Positions 45,155 to 55,627 are shown, counted from the first letter of the stretch. The stretch: 64,000 bases of DNA from Veillonellaceae bacterium SB90 (GCA_902364065.1 CABJCJ010000002.1:62001-126000); one strand, 5' to 3'. Notes: generated by a model not told the origin, from the letters alone. A program made the numbers and translations.

Positions 45155-45847
45155 CTAGTACTGACGCGGGCCGAAGATGGCTGTGCCGACCCGGACGATA
45201 TTGGCTCCTTCTTCGACGGCGATGGTGTAATCATGGGTCATGCCCATTGATAAATATGATATATTCGCGGTCTTGAAGGGAATTTCCTTTACCTGCTGGA
45301 AAATTTCATACATTTCGTGGAACAGGGGACGGCAGTCCTCGACGTTCTCATAGTTCGGCGCGATGCACATGAGGCCGCGCAGCCGCAGGTTCGGCAGTTC
45401 GTCGACGAGGTCGAGCAGCGGCCGCAGGTCTTCCTTGTAGACACCGGACTTGCTCGCTTCCTTCGCGAGGTTGACCTGCACGAGCACATCCTGCAGCTTG
45501 CCAAGCTTGCCGGCCTCATGGTCAAGCGCCCTTGCCAGATGCTCCGAATCGACCGAATGGATGAGGCTGAAATACTTGACCGCCTGTCTGGCCTTGTTCG
45601 TCTGCAAATGGCCGATGAGATGCCACGTGACGTCGCGCTCAAGGACATCGAATTTGCTCTTGGCTTCCTGGATGCGGTTCTCGCCGATATCCGTGACGCC
45701 GGCATCTATGGCCTCGCGCATCGCGGCGACGTCATGGTTCTTCGTGACGGCCACGAGCTTCACGGGCGCATTCTTCGGCACGCGCGTGCGCCGCGCCATG
45801 GCGGCCCTGATTTCTGCTTCTACCTGATGGAGTCGTTCTGCGATCAT
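45155..45847 (-). CDS. yggS: PLP homeostasis protein YggS/YlmE
   Basis: PLP-binding alanine-racemase-fold protein involved in vitamin B6 and amino-acid balance, without known catalytic turnover. The PLP lysine is Lys36 in VAVTKNHD. Other conserved blocks are IGENRIQEA, WHLIGHLQTNK and LSMGMTHDY. Length 230. It begins the cluster yggS-sepF-proC-ylmH-divIVA-lspA-rluD-pyrR. Confidence 0.95.
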   Translation of the reverse strand: MIAERLHQVEAEIRAAMARRTRVPKNAPVKLVAVTKNHDVAAMREAIDAGVTDIGENRIQEAKSKFDVLERDVTWHLIGHLQTNKARQAVKYFSLIHSVDSEHLARALDHEAGKLGKLQDVLVQVNLAKEASKSGVYKEDLRPLLDLVDELPNLRLRGLMCIAPNYENVEDCRPLFHEMYEIFQQVKEIPFKTANISYLSMGMTHDYTIAVEEGANIVRVGTAIFGPRQY

Positions 45848-45897
45848 GAATAATCCCCCATTCCCCAGATGATCTCACTTGTACGATATATGATGAT

Positions 45898-46725
45898 TTA
45901 CGATTGCTTCTTCAGCGCGATGACGGCTGCCATGCGCCCCGTCCTGCCGCCGTCGGCACGGTAGGAATAGAAGATGGCGTGATTGCAGGCTGTGCAGACA
46001 GAGGCACAGTCGATATGCTCGCGCGGAATGCCCGCTTCCTCGAGTTGAATGGTATTCGCCGCCCAGAGGCTCAGATGCGTGTGCCCCGGCTGCGGTTCTG
46101 TGAAGAGCTCGCGCTCGTGCCCCGGAAAGGCCGCGCGGAACTGCTCGGCGACCTCCGCGCCCACCTCGTAGCAGCAGGGTCCGATGGACGGGCCGATGCC
46201 GACGAGGATGTCCTCCACGCGGCTGCCGAACTCGTCCTGCATGCGCCGGACGGTCTTGGCGGCGATGCGGCGCACAGTGCCCTTCCAGCCGCCATGGGCG
46301 ATGCCCACGGCCCGGCGCACAGGATCGAGAAAGAGGATGGGCGTGCAGTCGGCAAAACAGAGCAGAAGCGGCAGATCCTCTTCGTCTGTGATCAGTGCGT
46401 CGGTCGCCGCGATGGCATCGTCATAAGAGAGTGCGCCGCGGCTGGCATCACGCGCCGTCACGCGCGCGATGGCCTCGCCGTGAACCTGCTCCGGCGTCAC
46501 GAGACGCGCGGCGTCGAGGCCGAGCGCCGTGAGATAGCGCCGGCGGTTCACGATGACAGCCTCCGGCTCATCACCGACATGCAGCGCAAGATTAAGTGAA
46601 TCATACGGCGCCTCGCTCACGCCGCCCAGTCGGCCCGACAGGCCATGTGAGGCCACATCAGACGGAAACGAAGAAAAGGAACCGCTCCAGATACCCGAAG
46701 CGATTTGTTTTAACTCGAAACTCAT
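45898..46725 (-). CDS. pgeF: Peptidoglycan editing factor PgeF (laccase-domain, YfiH family)
   Basis: Cytosolic enzyme of the YfiH/COG1496 family, implicated in removing misincorporated amino acids from peptidoglycan precursors. The conserved zinc/catalytic set His82, Cys127 (CFADCTPI) and His144 (AHGGWKGT) is present. Length 275. It lies 51 bases before yggS, so it may belong to the same transcript. Confidence 0.92.
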   Translation of the reverse strand: MSFELKQIASGIWSGSFSSFPSDVASHGLSGRLGGVSEAPYDSLNLALHVGDEPEAVIVNRRRYLTALGLDAARLVTPEQVHGEAIARVTARDASRGALSYDDAIAATDALITDEEDLPLLLCFADCTPILFLDPVRRAVGIAHGGWKGTVRRIAAKTVRRMQDEFGSRVEDILVGIGPSIGPCCYEVGAEVAEQFRAAFPGHERELFTEPQPGHTHLSLWAANTIQLEEAGIPREHIDCASVCTACNHAIFYSYRADGGRTGRMAAVIALKKQS

Positions 46726-46797
46726 CGAACTCCCTCTTTCTGCTTTCTGCGGGCCAGGCCCGGATACGATAGAATCAGCAAAACCGGCCGAGGCGTC

Positions 46798-48522
46798 TCA
46801 GCAGACACCGCAGCGGTGGCAGCCCTCGAAGCACGGGATTGTCGGCTCGAGACGCTGCGAGCGCTGCAATTCCTTGTAGAGATACGCCTTCTCGAACCCC
46901 ATATCGAGCCGCTCCCAGGGGAAGAGCTCGTCCTCCGGGCGGCGTCGGTAGAGATAGAATGCCGGGTCAAGCGAACATTCCTTGAGCGCACGCTTGAACG
47001 CCTTGCTGCCGCCCAGCTCGTGCGCGCGCATCAGGCCCTCGGCGACACGGCGGTCGCCGCGCGAGAGCACGCCCTGGATATAAGCTTCCTTCGGCGACTC
47101 GATGTTGACGATGATGTGCTTGCGCCTGCGCAGGGTCTTCTCGAGGCGCTTGAGGCGCTTCTCGACGACACGGCGGTCGGCCATGGGCTCCCACTGGAAT
47201 GGCGTGAACGGCTTCGGGATGAAGGGATTGACCGAAAGCGTCAGCGTACCCTTGCTGCCCTTCTCCTCCATATAGTCCTTGAGGCGGTTCGTCATATCGA
47301 TGATGGCATCGATATCCTCCTCCTCCTCAAACGGCAGGCCGACCATGATGTAGAGACGGAAATTCCGGATGCCCGCCGCCAGCCCGAGATCCATCGATGT
47401 GAACAGATGGTGTTCCTCGATGCCCTTGTTGATGACGGCACGCATGCGCACGCTGCCGGCCTCGGGCGCCATCGTCAGCGTCTTGAGGCCGCTCTCGGCG
47501 AGCGAATCGACGAGCTCCTTCGTGACGGAATCGGCGCGGAACGAGGCCACCGACATCGAGAGCCCCTCGCCGAGGATGTCCTTGCAAAGCGCATTGATCT
47601 CGGGATAGTCTGAGATTGCCGCCCCCATAAGGCCGATGCGCTTGCGGTATTTAAGCGCCTCCTGCACCTCCGCCTCGATGACTGGCAAGGACCGGTTCCG
47701 GGGCTTGCGGAAGCAGTAGCCGGCCATGCAGAAGCGGCAGTGGCGGCCGCAGCCGCGCGCCGTTTCGATGAGGTAGAAATTGAATTCCGTATTGTCCGTC
47801 ACGACGACGGTATGCGCCGGCCAGGCATCGAGGTCCCTGACCCACTGGCGTGAGACAGCGGCGGGCGCACCCGGCAGCGGCTCGATGGACACGAGCGTGC
47901 CGTCCTCTGCATAGCGGTGCTCGTAGAGCGACGGCACGTAGACGCCCGGCACACGCGCGAGCCTCTGCAGCGTTTCCGCGCGCGTCAGGCCCTCGCGCTT
48001 TGCTTCCTGGTACGCATCCATGAAGGCGGGCATAATGACCTCGCCCTCACCGATGATGAAGGCATCAAAGATGGCGGAGAGCGGCTCGGGATTGAACGTC
48101 GGGCACGGGCCGCCGGCAATCAGGATGGGGTCGCGCTCGCCGCGCTCAGAGGCACGCGCCTTGACGCGCCCGAGTTCCAGCAGTTTGAGGATGTTGAAGT
48201 AATCCATCTCAAAGGATACGGCGAACGCAATCAGCGGGAATTCGTAAAGCGGCGTCTGATTTTCCAGCGTCATGACAGGCGTGCGCGTGTTCTCGTAGCG
48301 CGCGAGGTCCTGCCAGTCCGGCAGGAAGGCGCGTTCACAGGCCACATCGGGCCGCTTGTTCAAGAGGTCATAAATGATGTGGAACCCGAGGTTCGACATG
48401 CCGACAAAGTAGGAATTCGGATAGACGAGAGCCGTCCTCGTCCGCGTTCCCGCCGGATACCGGTAATAGCCGCGTTCCTCCTCGAGCTGTTTCTGCAGCC
48501 CCTTCTTCAATTCCCAATCCAA
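46798..48522 (-). CDS. B12-binding-type radical SAM protein (TIGR03960-like)
   Basis: Putative cobalamin-binding radical SAM enzyme of unknown substrate. The N-terminal half (about 1-220) fits the B12-binding fold without an obvious DxHxxG. The radical SAM cluster is Cys258-x3-Cys262-x2-Cys265 (RGCGRHCRFC). The extreme C-terminus has a second cluster-like set, Cys564, Cys568, Cys571 and Cys574. The start is TTG at 48522 with GGAGG 9 nt upstream; TTG 48528 is too close. At 574 residues it lacks the fused DUF2344 domain of longer relatives. Confidence 0.85.
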   Translation of the reverse strand: MDWELKKGLQKQLEEERGYYRYPAGTRTRTALVYPNSYFVGMSNLGFHIIYDLLNKRPDVACERAFLPDWQDLARYENTRTPVMTLENQTPLYEFPLIAFAVSFEMDYFNILKLLELGRVKARASERGERDPILIAGGPCPTFNPEPLSAIFDAFIIGEGEVIMPAFMDAYQEAKREGLTRAETLQRLARVPGVYVPSLYEHRYAEDGTLVSIEPLPGAPAAVSRQWVRDLDAWPAHTVVVTDNTEFNFYLIETARGCGRHCRFCMAGYCFRKPRNRSLPVIEAEVQEALKYRKRIGLMGAAISDYPEINALCKDILGEGLSMSVASFRADSVTKELVDSLAESGLKTLTMAPEAGSVRMRAVINKGIEEHHLFTSMDLGLAAGIRNFRLYIMVGLPFEEEEDIDAIIDMTNRLKDYMEEKGSKGTLTLSVNPFIPKPFTPFQWEPMADRRVVEKRLKRLEKTLRRRKHIIVNIESPKEAYIQGVLSRGDRRVAEGLMRAHELGGSKAFKRALKECSLDPAFYLYRRRPEDELFPWERLDMGFEKAYLYKELQRSQRLEPTIPCFEGCHRCGVC

Positions 48523-48569
48523 TCGCAAATTCCTCCACGTATGCGCTTTATGCGTTCCTGTCCTTACTC

Positions 48570-49061
48570 TTATTTTCCCTCCGGCTTCTCTGCCGGATCC
48601 TTCTGTTCCTTGCGGGCCTGCAGGTCGCGCAGCTCCTCGAGGAAACTCGAGATATCCGCGAACTTGCGGTAGACCGACGCGAAGCGGATGTAGGCCACGT
48701 CGTCAAAATCCTTGAGCTTCTCCATGACGAGATTGCCGATTTCCTGCGAGGAAATCTCCTGGTCCATCGTGTTGCGGATGTCGCGCTCGATCTCATTGAC
48801 GAGGGCGATGATGCGCTCCATCGAGATATCGCGCTTGTCACAGGAGCGGATGATGCCGTTGAGGATCTTGTCGCGCTTGAATACCTCGCGGCGCCCGTCG
48901 TGCTTGACGACCATCAGCGGCATCTTCTCCACGACCTCATACGTCGTGAAGCGGCGGCCGCAGCCATTGCATTCCCTTCGCCGGCGGATGGTCGTACCGT
49001 CTTCTGTCGCGCGGGAATCCACCACCCGGCTGTCGGCCTGCTTGCAATATGGACATCTCAT
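48570..49061 (-). CDS. nrdR: Transcriptional repressor NrdR
   Basis: ATP/dATP-sensing repressor of ribonucleotide reductase genes. A zinc ribbon (Cys3, Cys6, Cys31, Cys34) is followed by an ATP-cone (about 48-138). Length 163. Its ATG overlaps the YgiQ-family stop by 4 nt. No nrd gene is in the window. Confidence 0.95.
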   Translation of the reverse strand: MRCPYCKQADSRVVDSRATEDGTTIRRRRECNGCGRRFTTYEVVEKMPLMVVKHDGRREVFKRDKILNGIIRSCDKRDISMERIIALVNEIERDIRNTMDQEISSQEIGNLVMEKLKDFDDVAYIRFASVYRKFADISSFLEELRDLQARKEQKDPAEKPEGK

Positions 49062-50932
49062 GGCTGCACCTTCTTTTCCTGTTTCCCTTGTTTTCCCTGT
49101 TTATGCTGGCGTCGCGGACGGCCCGGATGCTCCTGCCTGTCCTGCTCGCGCGGCCGCACGAGGCATTTTGGTCCGAAGCCGATGAGATCCTCGCGATGGG
49201 CCATGTGCAGGGCCTTGCGGACGATATCGTGATTCTTCGGCAGCCAGTACTGCATAAGCGCCCGCTGCATCTTCTTCTCTTCGTATGACTTGGCCGTGTA
49301 GACCTTCTCACCCGTCAGCGGATGAATCCCCGTGTAGTACATGCAGGTCGAGAGCGTGCCCGGCGTCGGGATGAAATCCTGCACCTGCTGCGGATGATAT
49401 CCCATGTCGCGGATGAACTCTGCGAGCTCAATGGCGTCACTGAGCTCCGAGCCCGGATGGCTCGACATGAAATACGGCACGAGATACTGTTTCTTGCCGA
49501 GCTTCTCGTTCATGCGGCGGAACTTCTCGACGAAGCGCAGGTAAACCTCGCGGTTCGACTTGCCCATGAGCTCCGTCACGCGGTCCGAGATGTGCTCGGG
49601 TGCGATCTTGAGCTGGCCGCTGATGTGATGCTCGCAGAGCTCGCGCAGGAAATCATCCTTGGCGAGCAGCAGATAATCGAAGCGGATGCCCGAGCGCACG
49701 AAGACTTTCTTGACGCCCGGCAGACTCCGAAGCTCACGCAAGAGCTTGATGTAATCCGAATGATCGGCGACGAGCTGCCGGCACGGCACCGGTGAGAGAC
49801 ATGGCTTGCCGCGGCAGGTACCGCGCTTCAGCTGACCATCGCAGGATGTGCGGCGGAAATTGGCCGTCGGACCGCCCACATCGTGGATGTAGCCCTTGAA
49901 GCCCTTCATCTTCGTCAGGATCTTCGCCTCACGTATGAGCGACGCGTGGCTGCGCCGCTGAATGATGCGCCCCTCATGCGAGATGATGGCGCAGAAATTG
50001 CAGCCGCCGAAGCAGCCGCGCTGTGAGACGAGGCTGAACTGTACTTCCTGGATGGCCGGCACGCCGCCCATCTTGTCGTAGATGGGATGCCAGGTCCGCA
50101 TGTACGGCAGGCCGTAGACCTCATCCATCTGCTCTTCGCCAAGCGGCATCGCCGGCGCATTCTGCACGACGCACCACTCGTCATTCTGCTGCAGGAGGCG
50201 GCGTCCGCGGATCGGGTCCTGCTCGAGGTATTCGAGCTTGAAGGCCTCGGCAAACTTCAGCTTGTCGCGGCAGACCTCCGCAAACGAGGGCAGCTCGAGA
50301 TAATCCCAGGCGTAATCCTTGCTCGGCACGCGGTAGCACGTGCCCTTGACGTCCTGGATGTTTTCGACTGCGACACCCTGCTGCAGATCGGCAGCGATCT
50401 CGAGGATGGCGCGCTCGCCCATGCCGTAGATCAAAAGGTCCGCCTGGCTGTCGACGAGGATCGAGCGGCGCAGCGCATTCGTCCAGTAATCGTAATGCGC
50501 GAGCCGCCTGAGGCTCGCCTCAATGCCGCCGATGATGATGGGCACATCGGGATAGAGCTCGCGCAGGCGGTTGCAGTAGACGATCGTCGCGCGCTCCGGC
50601 CGGTAGCCGGCGCGGCCGCCCGGCGAATACGCATCCTGATGGCGGACTTTCTTGGCCGCCGTGAACTTGTTGAGCAGCGAATCCATATTGCCCGCGGAAA
50701 CAAGGAACCCCAGCCGCGGCTTTCCCAGGCGGTCGAAGTCCTTGGTGGAATGCCAGTCTGGCTGGGGAATGATACCAACCTTATACCCATGTTTCTCGAG
50801 GAGACGGCAGATGATGGCCGGACCGAAGCTCGGGTGATCGACATAGGCATCCCCCGAGATGAAGACAAAGTCAAGCTGCTCCCAGCCGCGTTCTTTCATG
50901 TCGCGGCGTGAAATCGGTAAAAAGCCATTCAT
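49058..50932 (-). CDS. YgiQ family radical SAM protein
   Basis: Large uncharacterised radical SAM protein. The cluster is Cys307-x3-Cys311-x2-Cys314 ([10 protein letters not shown]). N-terminal UPF0313 features include [13 protein letters not shown] and [16 protein letters not shown]. The C-terminus is basic, rich in Arg/Gln/Lys. Length 624. Its ATG shares one base with the RodZ-like stop (TGATG) and its stop overlaps nrdR, so rodZ-ygiQ-nrdR look translationally coupled. Confidence 0.92.
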   Translation of the reverse strand: MNGFLPISRRDMKERGWEQLDFVFISGDAYVDHPSFGPAIICRLLEKHGYKVGIIPQPDWHSTKDFDRLGKPRLGFLVSAGNMDSLLNKFTAAKKVRHQDAYSPGGRAGYRPERATIVYCNRLRELYPDVPIIIGGIEASLRRLAHYDYWTNALRRSILVDSQADLLIYGMGERAILEIAADLQQGVAVENIQDVKGTCYRVPSKDYAWDYLELPSFAEVCRDKLKFAEAFKLEYLEQDPIRGRRLLQQNDEWCVVQNAPAMPLGEEQMDEVYGLPYMRTWHPIYDKMGGVPAIQEVQFSLVSQRGCFGGCNFCAIISHEGRIIQRRSHASLIREAKILTKMKGFKGYIHDVGGPTANFRRTSCDGQLKRGTCRGKPCLSPVPCRQLVADHSDYIKLLRELRSLPGVKKVFVRSGIRFDYLLLAKDDFLRELCEHHISGQLKIAPEHISDRVTELMGKSNREVYLRFVEKFRRMNEKLGKKQYLVPYFMSSHPGSELSDAIELAEFIRDMGYHPQQVQDFIPTPGTLSTCMYYTGIHPLTGEKVYTAKSYEEKKMQRALMQYWLPKNHDIVRKALHMAHREDLIGFGPKCLVRPREQDRQEHPGRPRRQHKQGKQGKQEKKVQP

Positions 50933-51840
50933 CAGTTTGCATCCTTCGTGAACGTCTTATTGGCGACCTGGCCTTCCTTGCCAGCCTTGCCAAGCTCCTT
51001 GCCATTGACCGTGAATTCGACGGCACCGGCGTTGCCGGCGCGGACCGTCACGTTCTCCTGGCCCTTCCAATCCATCGAGTCGCCCTTCTTGAGCGTACCC
51101 TCGTAGACGACCTTGCCGTCGGCCTTGACCTCGATCCAGCAGTCATCGCTGAACTTGCCCGTGACCTCGACGCCGTCATACGTCTTCTGCGGCTCGGCCG
51201 CCTGTTGCTGCTGCGCCTGCTGCGGAGCCGGTGCCGGCGTCTCGGAAGACGAAGAGCCCAAGAGATATGCCGCCACACCGACTACGACGACGAGCACGAC
51301 CGCAAGGATGATGAACTTGCCGCGGTTCGAGCCCGAGGAAGGCGCAGAAAACGGGCGCTGTGCAGGGGCTGCCTTGCGCGCCTTATGCTCCTGGCGTGCG
51401 GGTGCTGCCGGACGCTGCGGTGCTTTCCGCGGTGCGGCGGCAGGTGACGGTGCAGCTTTCGTCTCAGCCGATGCCTTCTTCTCCTCGGCTGCTGCAGGCT
51501 GTGCAGCAGCCGCTGCCGTCTCGCGGACCTTCGATGCCTGCTCCTTCTGCGATGCGGCCGGTGCTGCCTTGACTTTCGCCGCCTGTGCGGCCGGAGCGGC
51601 CGCGGTCTTCTCCGGATGACGCTCCGTCACGAACTCATGCACGAGTTCCGTCGCATTGAGCTTCAGATAGTTGGCATAGTTGCGGATAAAGCCCTTCGTG
51701 TAGACCTCGCCCGGCAGCTGCTCGTAATCCCCTTTCTCAATGCATTCAATATATAAAGCCCGGATACTCGTACCCTTCTCAATATCCTTGACCGTAAGAT
51801 TCTGCTTTTCGCGCTCTGCGCGCAGTTTATCGCCGACCAT
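50932..51840 (-). CDS. RodZ-like helix-turn-helix membrane protein
   Basis: Bitopic protein likely involved in cell shape via MreB. It has an N-terminal HTH_25 domain (about 5-72), an Ala/Pro/Lys-rich linker (75-172), a single transmembrane segment at about 175-194 and a C-terminal DUF4115 beta domain (about 218-298) with [19 protein letters not shown]. Length 302. The ATG has AAGGAGG upstream. RodZ versus a related YmfM-type regulator cannot be fully separated by eye. Confidence 0.88.
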   Translation of the reverse strand: MVGDKLRAEREKQNLTVKDIEKGTSIRALYIECIEKGDYEQLPGEVYTKGFIRNYANYLKLNATELVHEFVTERHPEKTAAAPAAQAAKVKAAPAASQKEQASKVRETAAAAAQPAAAEEKKASAETKAAPSPAAAPRKAPQRPAAPARQEHKARKAAPAQRPFSAPSSGSNRGKFIILAVVLVVVVGVAAYLLGSSSSETPAPAPQQAQQQQAAEPQKTYDGVEVTGKFSDDCWIEVKADGKVVYEGTLKKGDSMDWKGQENVTVRAGNAGAVEFTVNGKELGKAGKEGQVANKTFTKDAN

Positions 51841-51887
51841 TCCATTACCTCCTTGAAATCAGCCCTTGCATAGAGCCATCCCAATTT

Positions 51888-51915
51888 ATTATACATGAAA
51901 TCATAGTATTTGCAA
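51888..51915 (-). promoter_or_regulatory. Putative rodZ-ygiQ-nrdR promoter
   Basis: Minus-strand TTGCAA (51910-51915), 16-nt spacer, TATAAT (51888-51893), 47 bases before the RodZ-like ATG. Confidence 0.6.
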
Positions 51916-51933
51916 ATGATTTGCCAAATGCAC

Positions 51934-51961
51934 AAAAAAGGCACTCACTTGCGCAAGTGCC
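51934..51961 (-). terminator. Terminator after the cysteine desulfurase gene
   Basis: GGCACT/AGTGCC stem with inner CTTGCGCAAG self-complementarity, followed on the minus strand by six T residues. Confidence 0.8.
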
Positions 51962-51972
51962 ACGTAAAATTT

Positions 51973-53109
51973 TCATGATGCATGACGGATCTCTGCCACA
52001 GCCTGACGAAGCGCTGCCGCGAACGCCGTAACCTCCGCCTCCGTCGTGAAGCGCCCGAGCGTGACGCGCAGGGCCGTCCGCGCCTCATCCGGCGACTGCC
52101 CCATGGCCAGCAGCACGTGCGAGGGCTCAAGAGAACCCGCGCTGCAGGCGCTGCCCGCCGAGACGGTAAAGCCCATGAGATCGAGCTTTATGAGCAGCGT
52201 TTCCTGGTCGATGCCGAAAATGGCGAGGTTAAGGTTGCCCGGCAGGCGATGCTCCGCGTCACCGTTGAGCGTCATGCCCGGTATCGCCTGCACCTGCTGC
52301 CAAAGAGTGGCGCGCAGCGCGAGCAGTCGCTTTGTCTCCACCGCCATCTCCTCCCGCGCGAGCTCGGCAGCCTGTCCGAGGCCGACGATGCCCGGCACAT
52401 TCTCCGTGCCGGCCCGCTGCGAACGCTCCTGTTCACCGCCACAAATCAGCGGTTTTACGGCAAGGCCGCGCCTCATGTAGAGAGCGCCCGTGCCCTTCGG
52501 ACCGTAGAGCTTGTGACCCGAGAGCGAGAGCGCATCGACGTTAAGTTTCTCCACATCGACGGGCAGATGCCCCGCGGCCTGCACGGCATCCGTGTGAAAG
52601 AGCACGCCGCGTTGACGGCAGATGGCGCCGATGGCCGCGATGGGCTCAATGGTCCCGACCTCGTTGTTCGCCATCATGACGCTGACGAGGATCGTATCGG
52701 GGCGCAGCGCCGCCTCCACATTCTCGGGGGCGACGCGGCCCTTGTCGTCGACAGGCAGATACGTCACGGAGAAGCGGTCCTTTGGCAGAGCCTTGCAGGC
52801 CCGCAGAACCGCGTGATGCTCGACGGCCGTCGTCACGATATGGCCGTGCCCGCAGGCTGCCGCCACGCCCTTGATGAGCCAGTTGTCGCTCTCGCTGCCG
52901 CCGCTCGTGAAGAAGATTTCCTCCGGCGAGGCCCCGAGCAGGGATGCCACCTGGCGGCGCGCCACGGCCACGGCCCGGCGCGCCTCGCGGCCGAACGAAT
53001 AGAGGCTCGACGGATTGCCGAAGTGCTGCGTGAAATACGGCAGCATGGCAGTGACGACGCGCTCATCCACCGGCGTCGTCGCCGCGTAATCGAGATAGAC
53101 AGGCTTCAC
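51973..53109 (-). CDS. Cysteine desulfurase (NifS/IscS family)
   Basis: PLP enzyme mobilising sulfur from cysteine for Fe-S clusters and tRNA thiolation. The PLP lysine is Lys200 (SGHKLYGPKG), the catalytic cysteine Cys322 (SAGSACSAGS), and the HTDAVQAAG motif is present. The start is GTG (MKPVYLDYAATTPV, 378 residues), overlapping the Rrf2-gene stop by 4 nt. No iscU partner is adjacent; in similar genomes this position is also taken by a MnmA-serving desulfurase, so the pathway is open. Confidence 0.93.
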   Translation of the reverse strand: MKPVYLDYAATTPVDERVVTAMLPYFTQHFGNPSSLYSFGREARRAVAVARRQVASLLGASPEEIFFTSGGSESDNWLIKGVAAACGHGHIVTTAVEHHAVLRACKALPKDRFSVTYLPVDDKGRVAPENVEAALRPDTILVSVMMANNEVGTIEPIAAIGAICRQRGVLFHTDAVQAAGHLPVDVEKLNVDALSLSGHKLYGPKGTGALYMRRGLAVKPLICGGEQERSQRAGTENVPGIVGLGQAAELAREEMAVETKRLLALRATLWQQVQAIPGMTLNGDAEHRLPGNLNLAIFGIDQETLLIKLDLMGFTVSAGSACSAGSLEPSHVLLAMGQSPDEARTALRVTLGRFTTEAEVTAFAAALRQAVAEIRHAS

Positions 53110-53558
53110 CGCGCACACCCCACTTTCTGCGAGATATGGTCTTTGTCATTGCAGAGGTCATAGAGCGTGATGTTGTTGAGCACGCTGCTGATGCTGTCGC
53201 AGACTTTCTCCCAGACGCCGCGCGTCACGCAATCGCAGGCCCTGTCGCAGGGCTGCTCGGACGATTCGGCACTCGTCAGCAGGCAGTCGACGAGCGCGAT
53301 GGGCCCCTCGACCGTCGTGATGATCTCCCCAATCGTAATCTCAGCCGGACTCTTCGCGAGCATGTATCCCCCCTGCGCGCCGCGCACGCTCTTGACGATG
53401 CCGGCACGGCGCAGCGGCACCATGAGCTGCTCGAGATAATTCTCGGAAAGCCCCTGACTCCTGGCGATGTTCTTCAGGCATACGGCGCCTTCCCCGTAAT
53501 GGAGCGCGAGCTCATAGAGCGCCGTCACACTGTATCTTCCCTTGGTCGATATCTTCAT
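53106..53558 (-). CDS. Rrf2 family transcriptional regulator (IscR-like)
   Basis: Winged-helix repressor, probably regulating iron-sulfur or sulfur genes. The HTH is at about residues 25-60 (KNIARSQGLSENYLEQLM). Cys92, Cys104, Cys108 and Cys110 lie in the cluster-loop region and could bind Fe-S. The start at ATG 53558 (MKISTKGRYS, 150 residues) has GAGG 8 nt upstream. It is coupled to the desulfurase gene by a GTGA overlap, and an operator-like palindrome lies upstream. Confidence 0.92.
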   Translation of the reverse strand: MKISTKGRYSVTALYELALHYGEGAVCLKNIARSQGLSENYLEQLMVPLRRAGIVKSVRGAQGGYMLAKSPAEITIGEIITTVEGPIALVDCLLTSAESSEQPCDRACDCVTRGVWEKVCDSISSVLNNITLYDLCNDKDHISQKVGCAR

Positions 53559-53603
53559 CTCGGATACCTCATTGAACAATCATAAACAAAATATATGAAC
53601 CGA

Positions 53604-53625
53604 ATCCCGAGTAATTTTCTCGGAT
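53604..53625. promoter_or_regulatory. Operator-like palindrome upstream of rrf2
   Basis: Inverted repeat ATCCGAG...CTCGGGAT with an A/T-rich centre, resembling Rrf2-family operators. A second repeat GCTATA-TTGTC-TATAGC follows about 10 bases further upstream. Autoregulation is inferred. Confidence 0.55.
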
Positions 53626-53689
53626 TTAAATGCTATAGACAATATAGCAGAAATGCACCGCCGTGTCAAAAGACATCTGTCCTGTTCCG

Positions 53690-55105
53690 TCAGATATTCT
53701 CATCCTCATGGAAACGCTCGGGCCAGCATTTCCTGAGGTAGTCGCGCAGGCGCTTCTCCTCGCCGTTCTCCGTCGGCTCGTAATAATGCGCGTGGCGCAT
53801 GGCCTCCGGAAGATAGGACTGCCGCTTGAAATGGCCCGGGAAATCGTGCGGATAGATGTAGCCCTTGCCATGGCCGAGCGTCTCGGCCCCCTTGTAGTGA
53901 GAATCGCGCAGATGCACGGGCACGCTGCCGCAGTTGCGGCCGCGCACGTCGGCGAGCGCCGCATCGATGCCGAGATACGCGGCGTTCGACTTCGGCGCCG
54001 AGGCGATGTACGTCACGGCCTGCGCCAGAGGGATCCTGGCCTCGGGCATGCCGACGAACTGCACGGCCTGCACGGCCGACATCGCGACGACGAGGGCCAT
54101 CGGGTCGGCATTGCCCACATCCTCCGCTGCGCAGATGGCGACGCGCCGCGCGATGAAATTCGTATCCTCGCCGGCCGCAAGCATGCGCGCGAGATAGTGG
54201 AGTGCCGCATCGGGATCGCTGCCGCGCATGCTCTTGATGAAGGCTGAAACCGTATCATAATGGTTGTCACCCGTCTTGTCATAGCGCTGCACGCGCTCGC
54301 CCGTGATCTCGTCGAGCAGTTCCATCGTGAGTTTGCCGCCCGCCGGCGGCAGCATGGCGGCCGCGCCCTCGAGCACATTGAGCGCCATGCGGGCGTCGCC
54401 ATTCGCGAGCTGAGCGATTGCCGGCAGGACGCCTTCATCGGCCGTGATGCTGCGGCTGCCGAGCCCGCGCTCTTTATCGCCAAGCGCGCGCTTCAAGATG
54501 GCGAGCAGCTGTCCGTCCGTCAGGGGCCGCAGCCGCACGATGCGCACGCGCGACAAGAGCGCATGGTTGACCTCAAAGAACGGGTTCTCCGTCGTCGCGC
54601 CGATGAGCACGAGCCGCCCGTCCTCCACATATGGCAGCAGGACATCCTGCTGGCTCTTGTTGAAGCGGTGGATCTCGTCGATGAAGACGATCGTGCGGCG
54701 CTGATAATAGCGCCGGGCTTCCTCAGCTTCCTTGACAATCTTGCGGATATCGGCGATGCCCGCCGAGACGGCATTGAGCTTCTTGAACGCACTGTGCGTC
54801 ATCTGTGCAATCATCTGCGCGAGCGTCGTCTTGCCCGTGCCCGGCGGTCCGTAGAAGATCAGCGACGGGATCTGGTCACTCTCGATCATGCGGCGCAGGA
54901 AATGCCCCGCGCCCACGGCCTCCTGCTGACCGATGAACTCCGCGAACGTCCGCGGCCGCATGCGCTGCGCGAGCGGCTCAAACGCATGCAACGCACCGCC
55001 GGCAGGCGCATCCTGCATGGCGGCATCATGAGGGGCATCCCCGGCTGCCGGACCTGCGAAGAGATCCATGCCGAGGCTTCCCATATCATCCTTGTCGTCT
55101 TTCAC
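53690..55105 (-). CDS. rarA: Replication-associated recombination protein RarA (MgsA)
   Basis: Clamp-loader-like AAA+ ATPase acting at stalled forks. Walker A GPPGTGKT is at 86-93, Walker B FIDEIHRF at about 141-148, and a C-terminal MgsA domain contains [16 protein letters not shown]. The first about 40 residues are an unstructured extension. The start is GTG with GGAGG 7 nt upstream; length 471. Confidence 0.95.
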   Translation of the reverse strand: MKDDKDDMGSLGMDLFAGPAAGDAPHDAAMQDAPAGGALHAFEPLAQRMRPRTFAEFIGQQEAVGAGHFLRRMIESDQIPSLIFYGPPGTGKTTLAQMIAQMTHSAFKKLNAVSAGIADIRKIVKEAEEARRYYQRRTIVFIDEIHRFNKSQQDVLLPYVEDGRLVLIGATTENPFFEVNHALLSRVRIVRLRPLTDGQLLAILKRALGDKERGLGSRSITADEGVLPAIAQLANGDARMALNVLEGAAAMLPPAGGKLTMELLDEITGERVQRYDKTGDNHYDTVSAFIKSMRGSDPDAALHYLARMLAAGEDTNFIARRVAICAAEDVGNADPMALVVAMSAVQAVQFVGMPEARIPLAQAVTYIASAPKSNAAYLGIDAALADVRGRNCGSVPVHLRDSHYKGAETLGHGKGYIYPHDFPGHFKRQSYLPEAMRHAHYYEPTENGEEKRLRDYLRKCWPERFHEDENI

Positions 55106-55117
55106 GCTGCTCCCTCC

Positions 55118-55582
55118 TCATGCGCGGCCCGTCGAGCCGAAGCCGCCCTTGCGCACGCTGCCCGTACCGGCCGCATCCTCCGTCACCGTCAGGTACTTCT
55201 GAAAGATGCCCTGCGCGATGCGCTCGCCGCGCTCAATCACGACGGGTTCCTGCCCGCGGTTCCAGAGCGCGATGTAGATATGGCCCTCGTTGTCTTCATT
55301 GTTGTAATAATCCGCATCGACGATGCCCACGCTGTTCATCAGCACGAGGCCGCGCTTGACGGCAAGGCTCGAGCGGATGTGGATCGTCAGCATCTCATCG
55401 GGCTGCATGTACGCCTTGAGCCCCGTCGGCACCATCGCCATCTGCTGCGGCTCGATAACGGCGCGCTCGGCCGCCTCGAGGTCGTAGCCGGCGCTCGCTG
55501 CCGTCTTGCGCTGCGGCAGCGTGATGTCAAGCCCCTCATACGACGACACGACGGCAAAGCCCCTGCCTTTCATTTCCATCAT
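55118..55582 (-). CDS. dut: Deoxyuridine 5'-triphosphate nucleotidohydrolase
   Basis: Trimeric dUTPase. Motifs I-V are visible in order: AGYDLEAA, IRSSLAVKRGL, GIVDADYYN, ERGERIAQ and RKGGFGSTG. The start is placed at the ATG with AAGGG 9 nt upstream (55582, 154 residues); the ATG at 55591 abuts that site. It lies 12 bases before rarA and probably shares its transcript. Confidence 0.95.
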   Translation of the reverse strand: MMEMKGRGFAVVSSYEGLDITLPQRKTAASAGYDLEAAERAVIEPQQMAMVPTGLKAYMQPDEMLTIHIRSSLAVKRGLVLMNSVGIVDADYYNNEDNEGHIYIALWNRGQEPVVIERGERIAQGIFQKYLTVTEDAAGTGSVRKGGFGSTGRA

Positions 55583-55627
55583 ATTCTTCATCCCTTCGTT
55601 TCATCCATTTCATCCATCTGCGGACAC

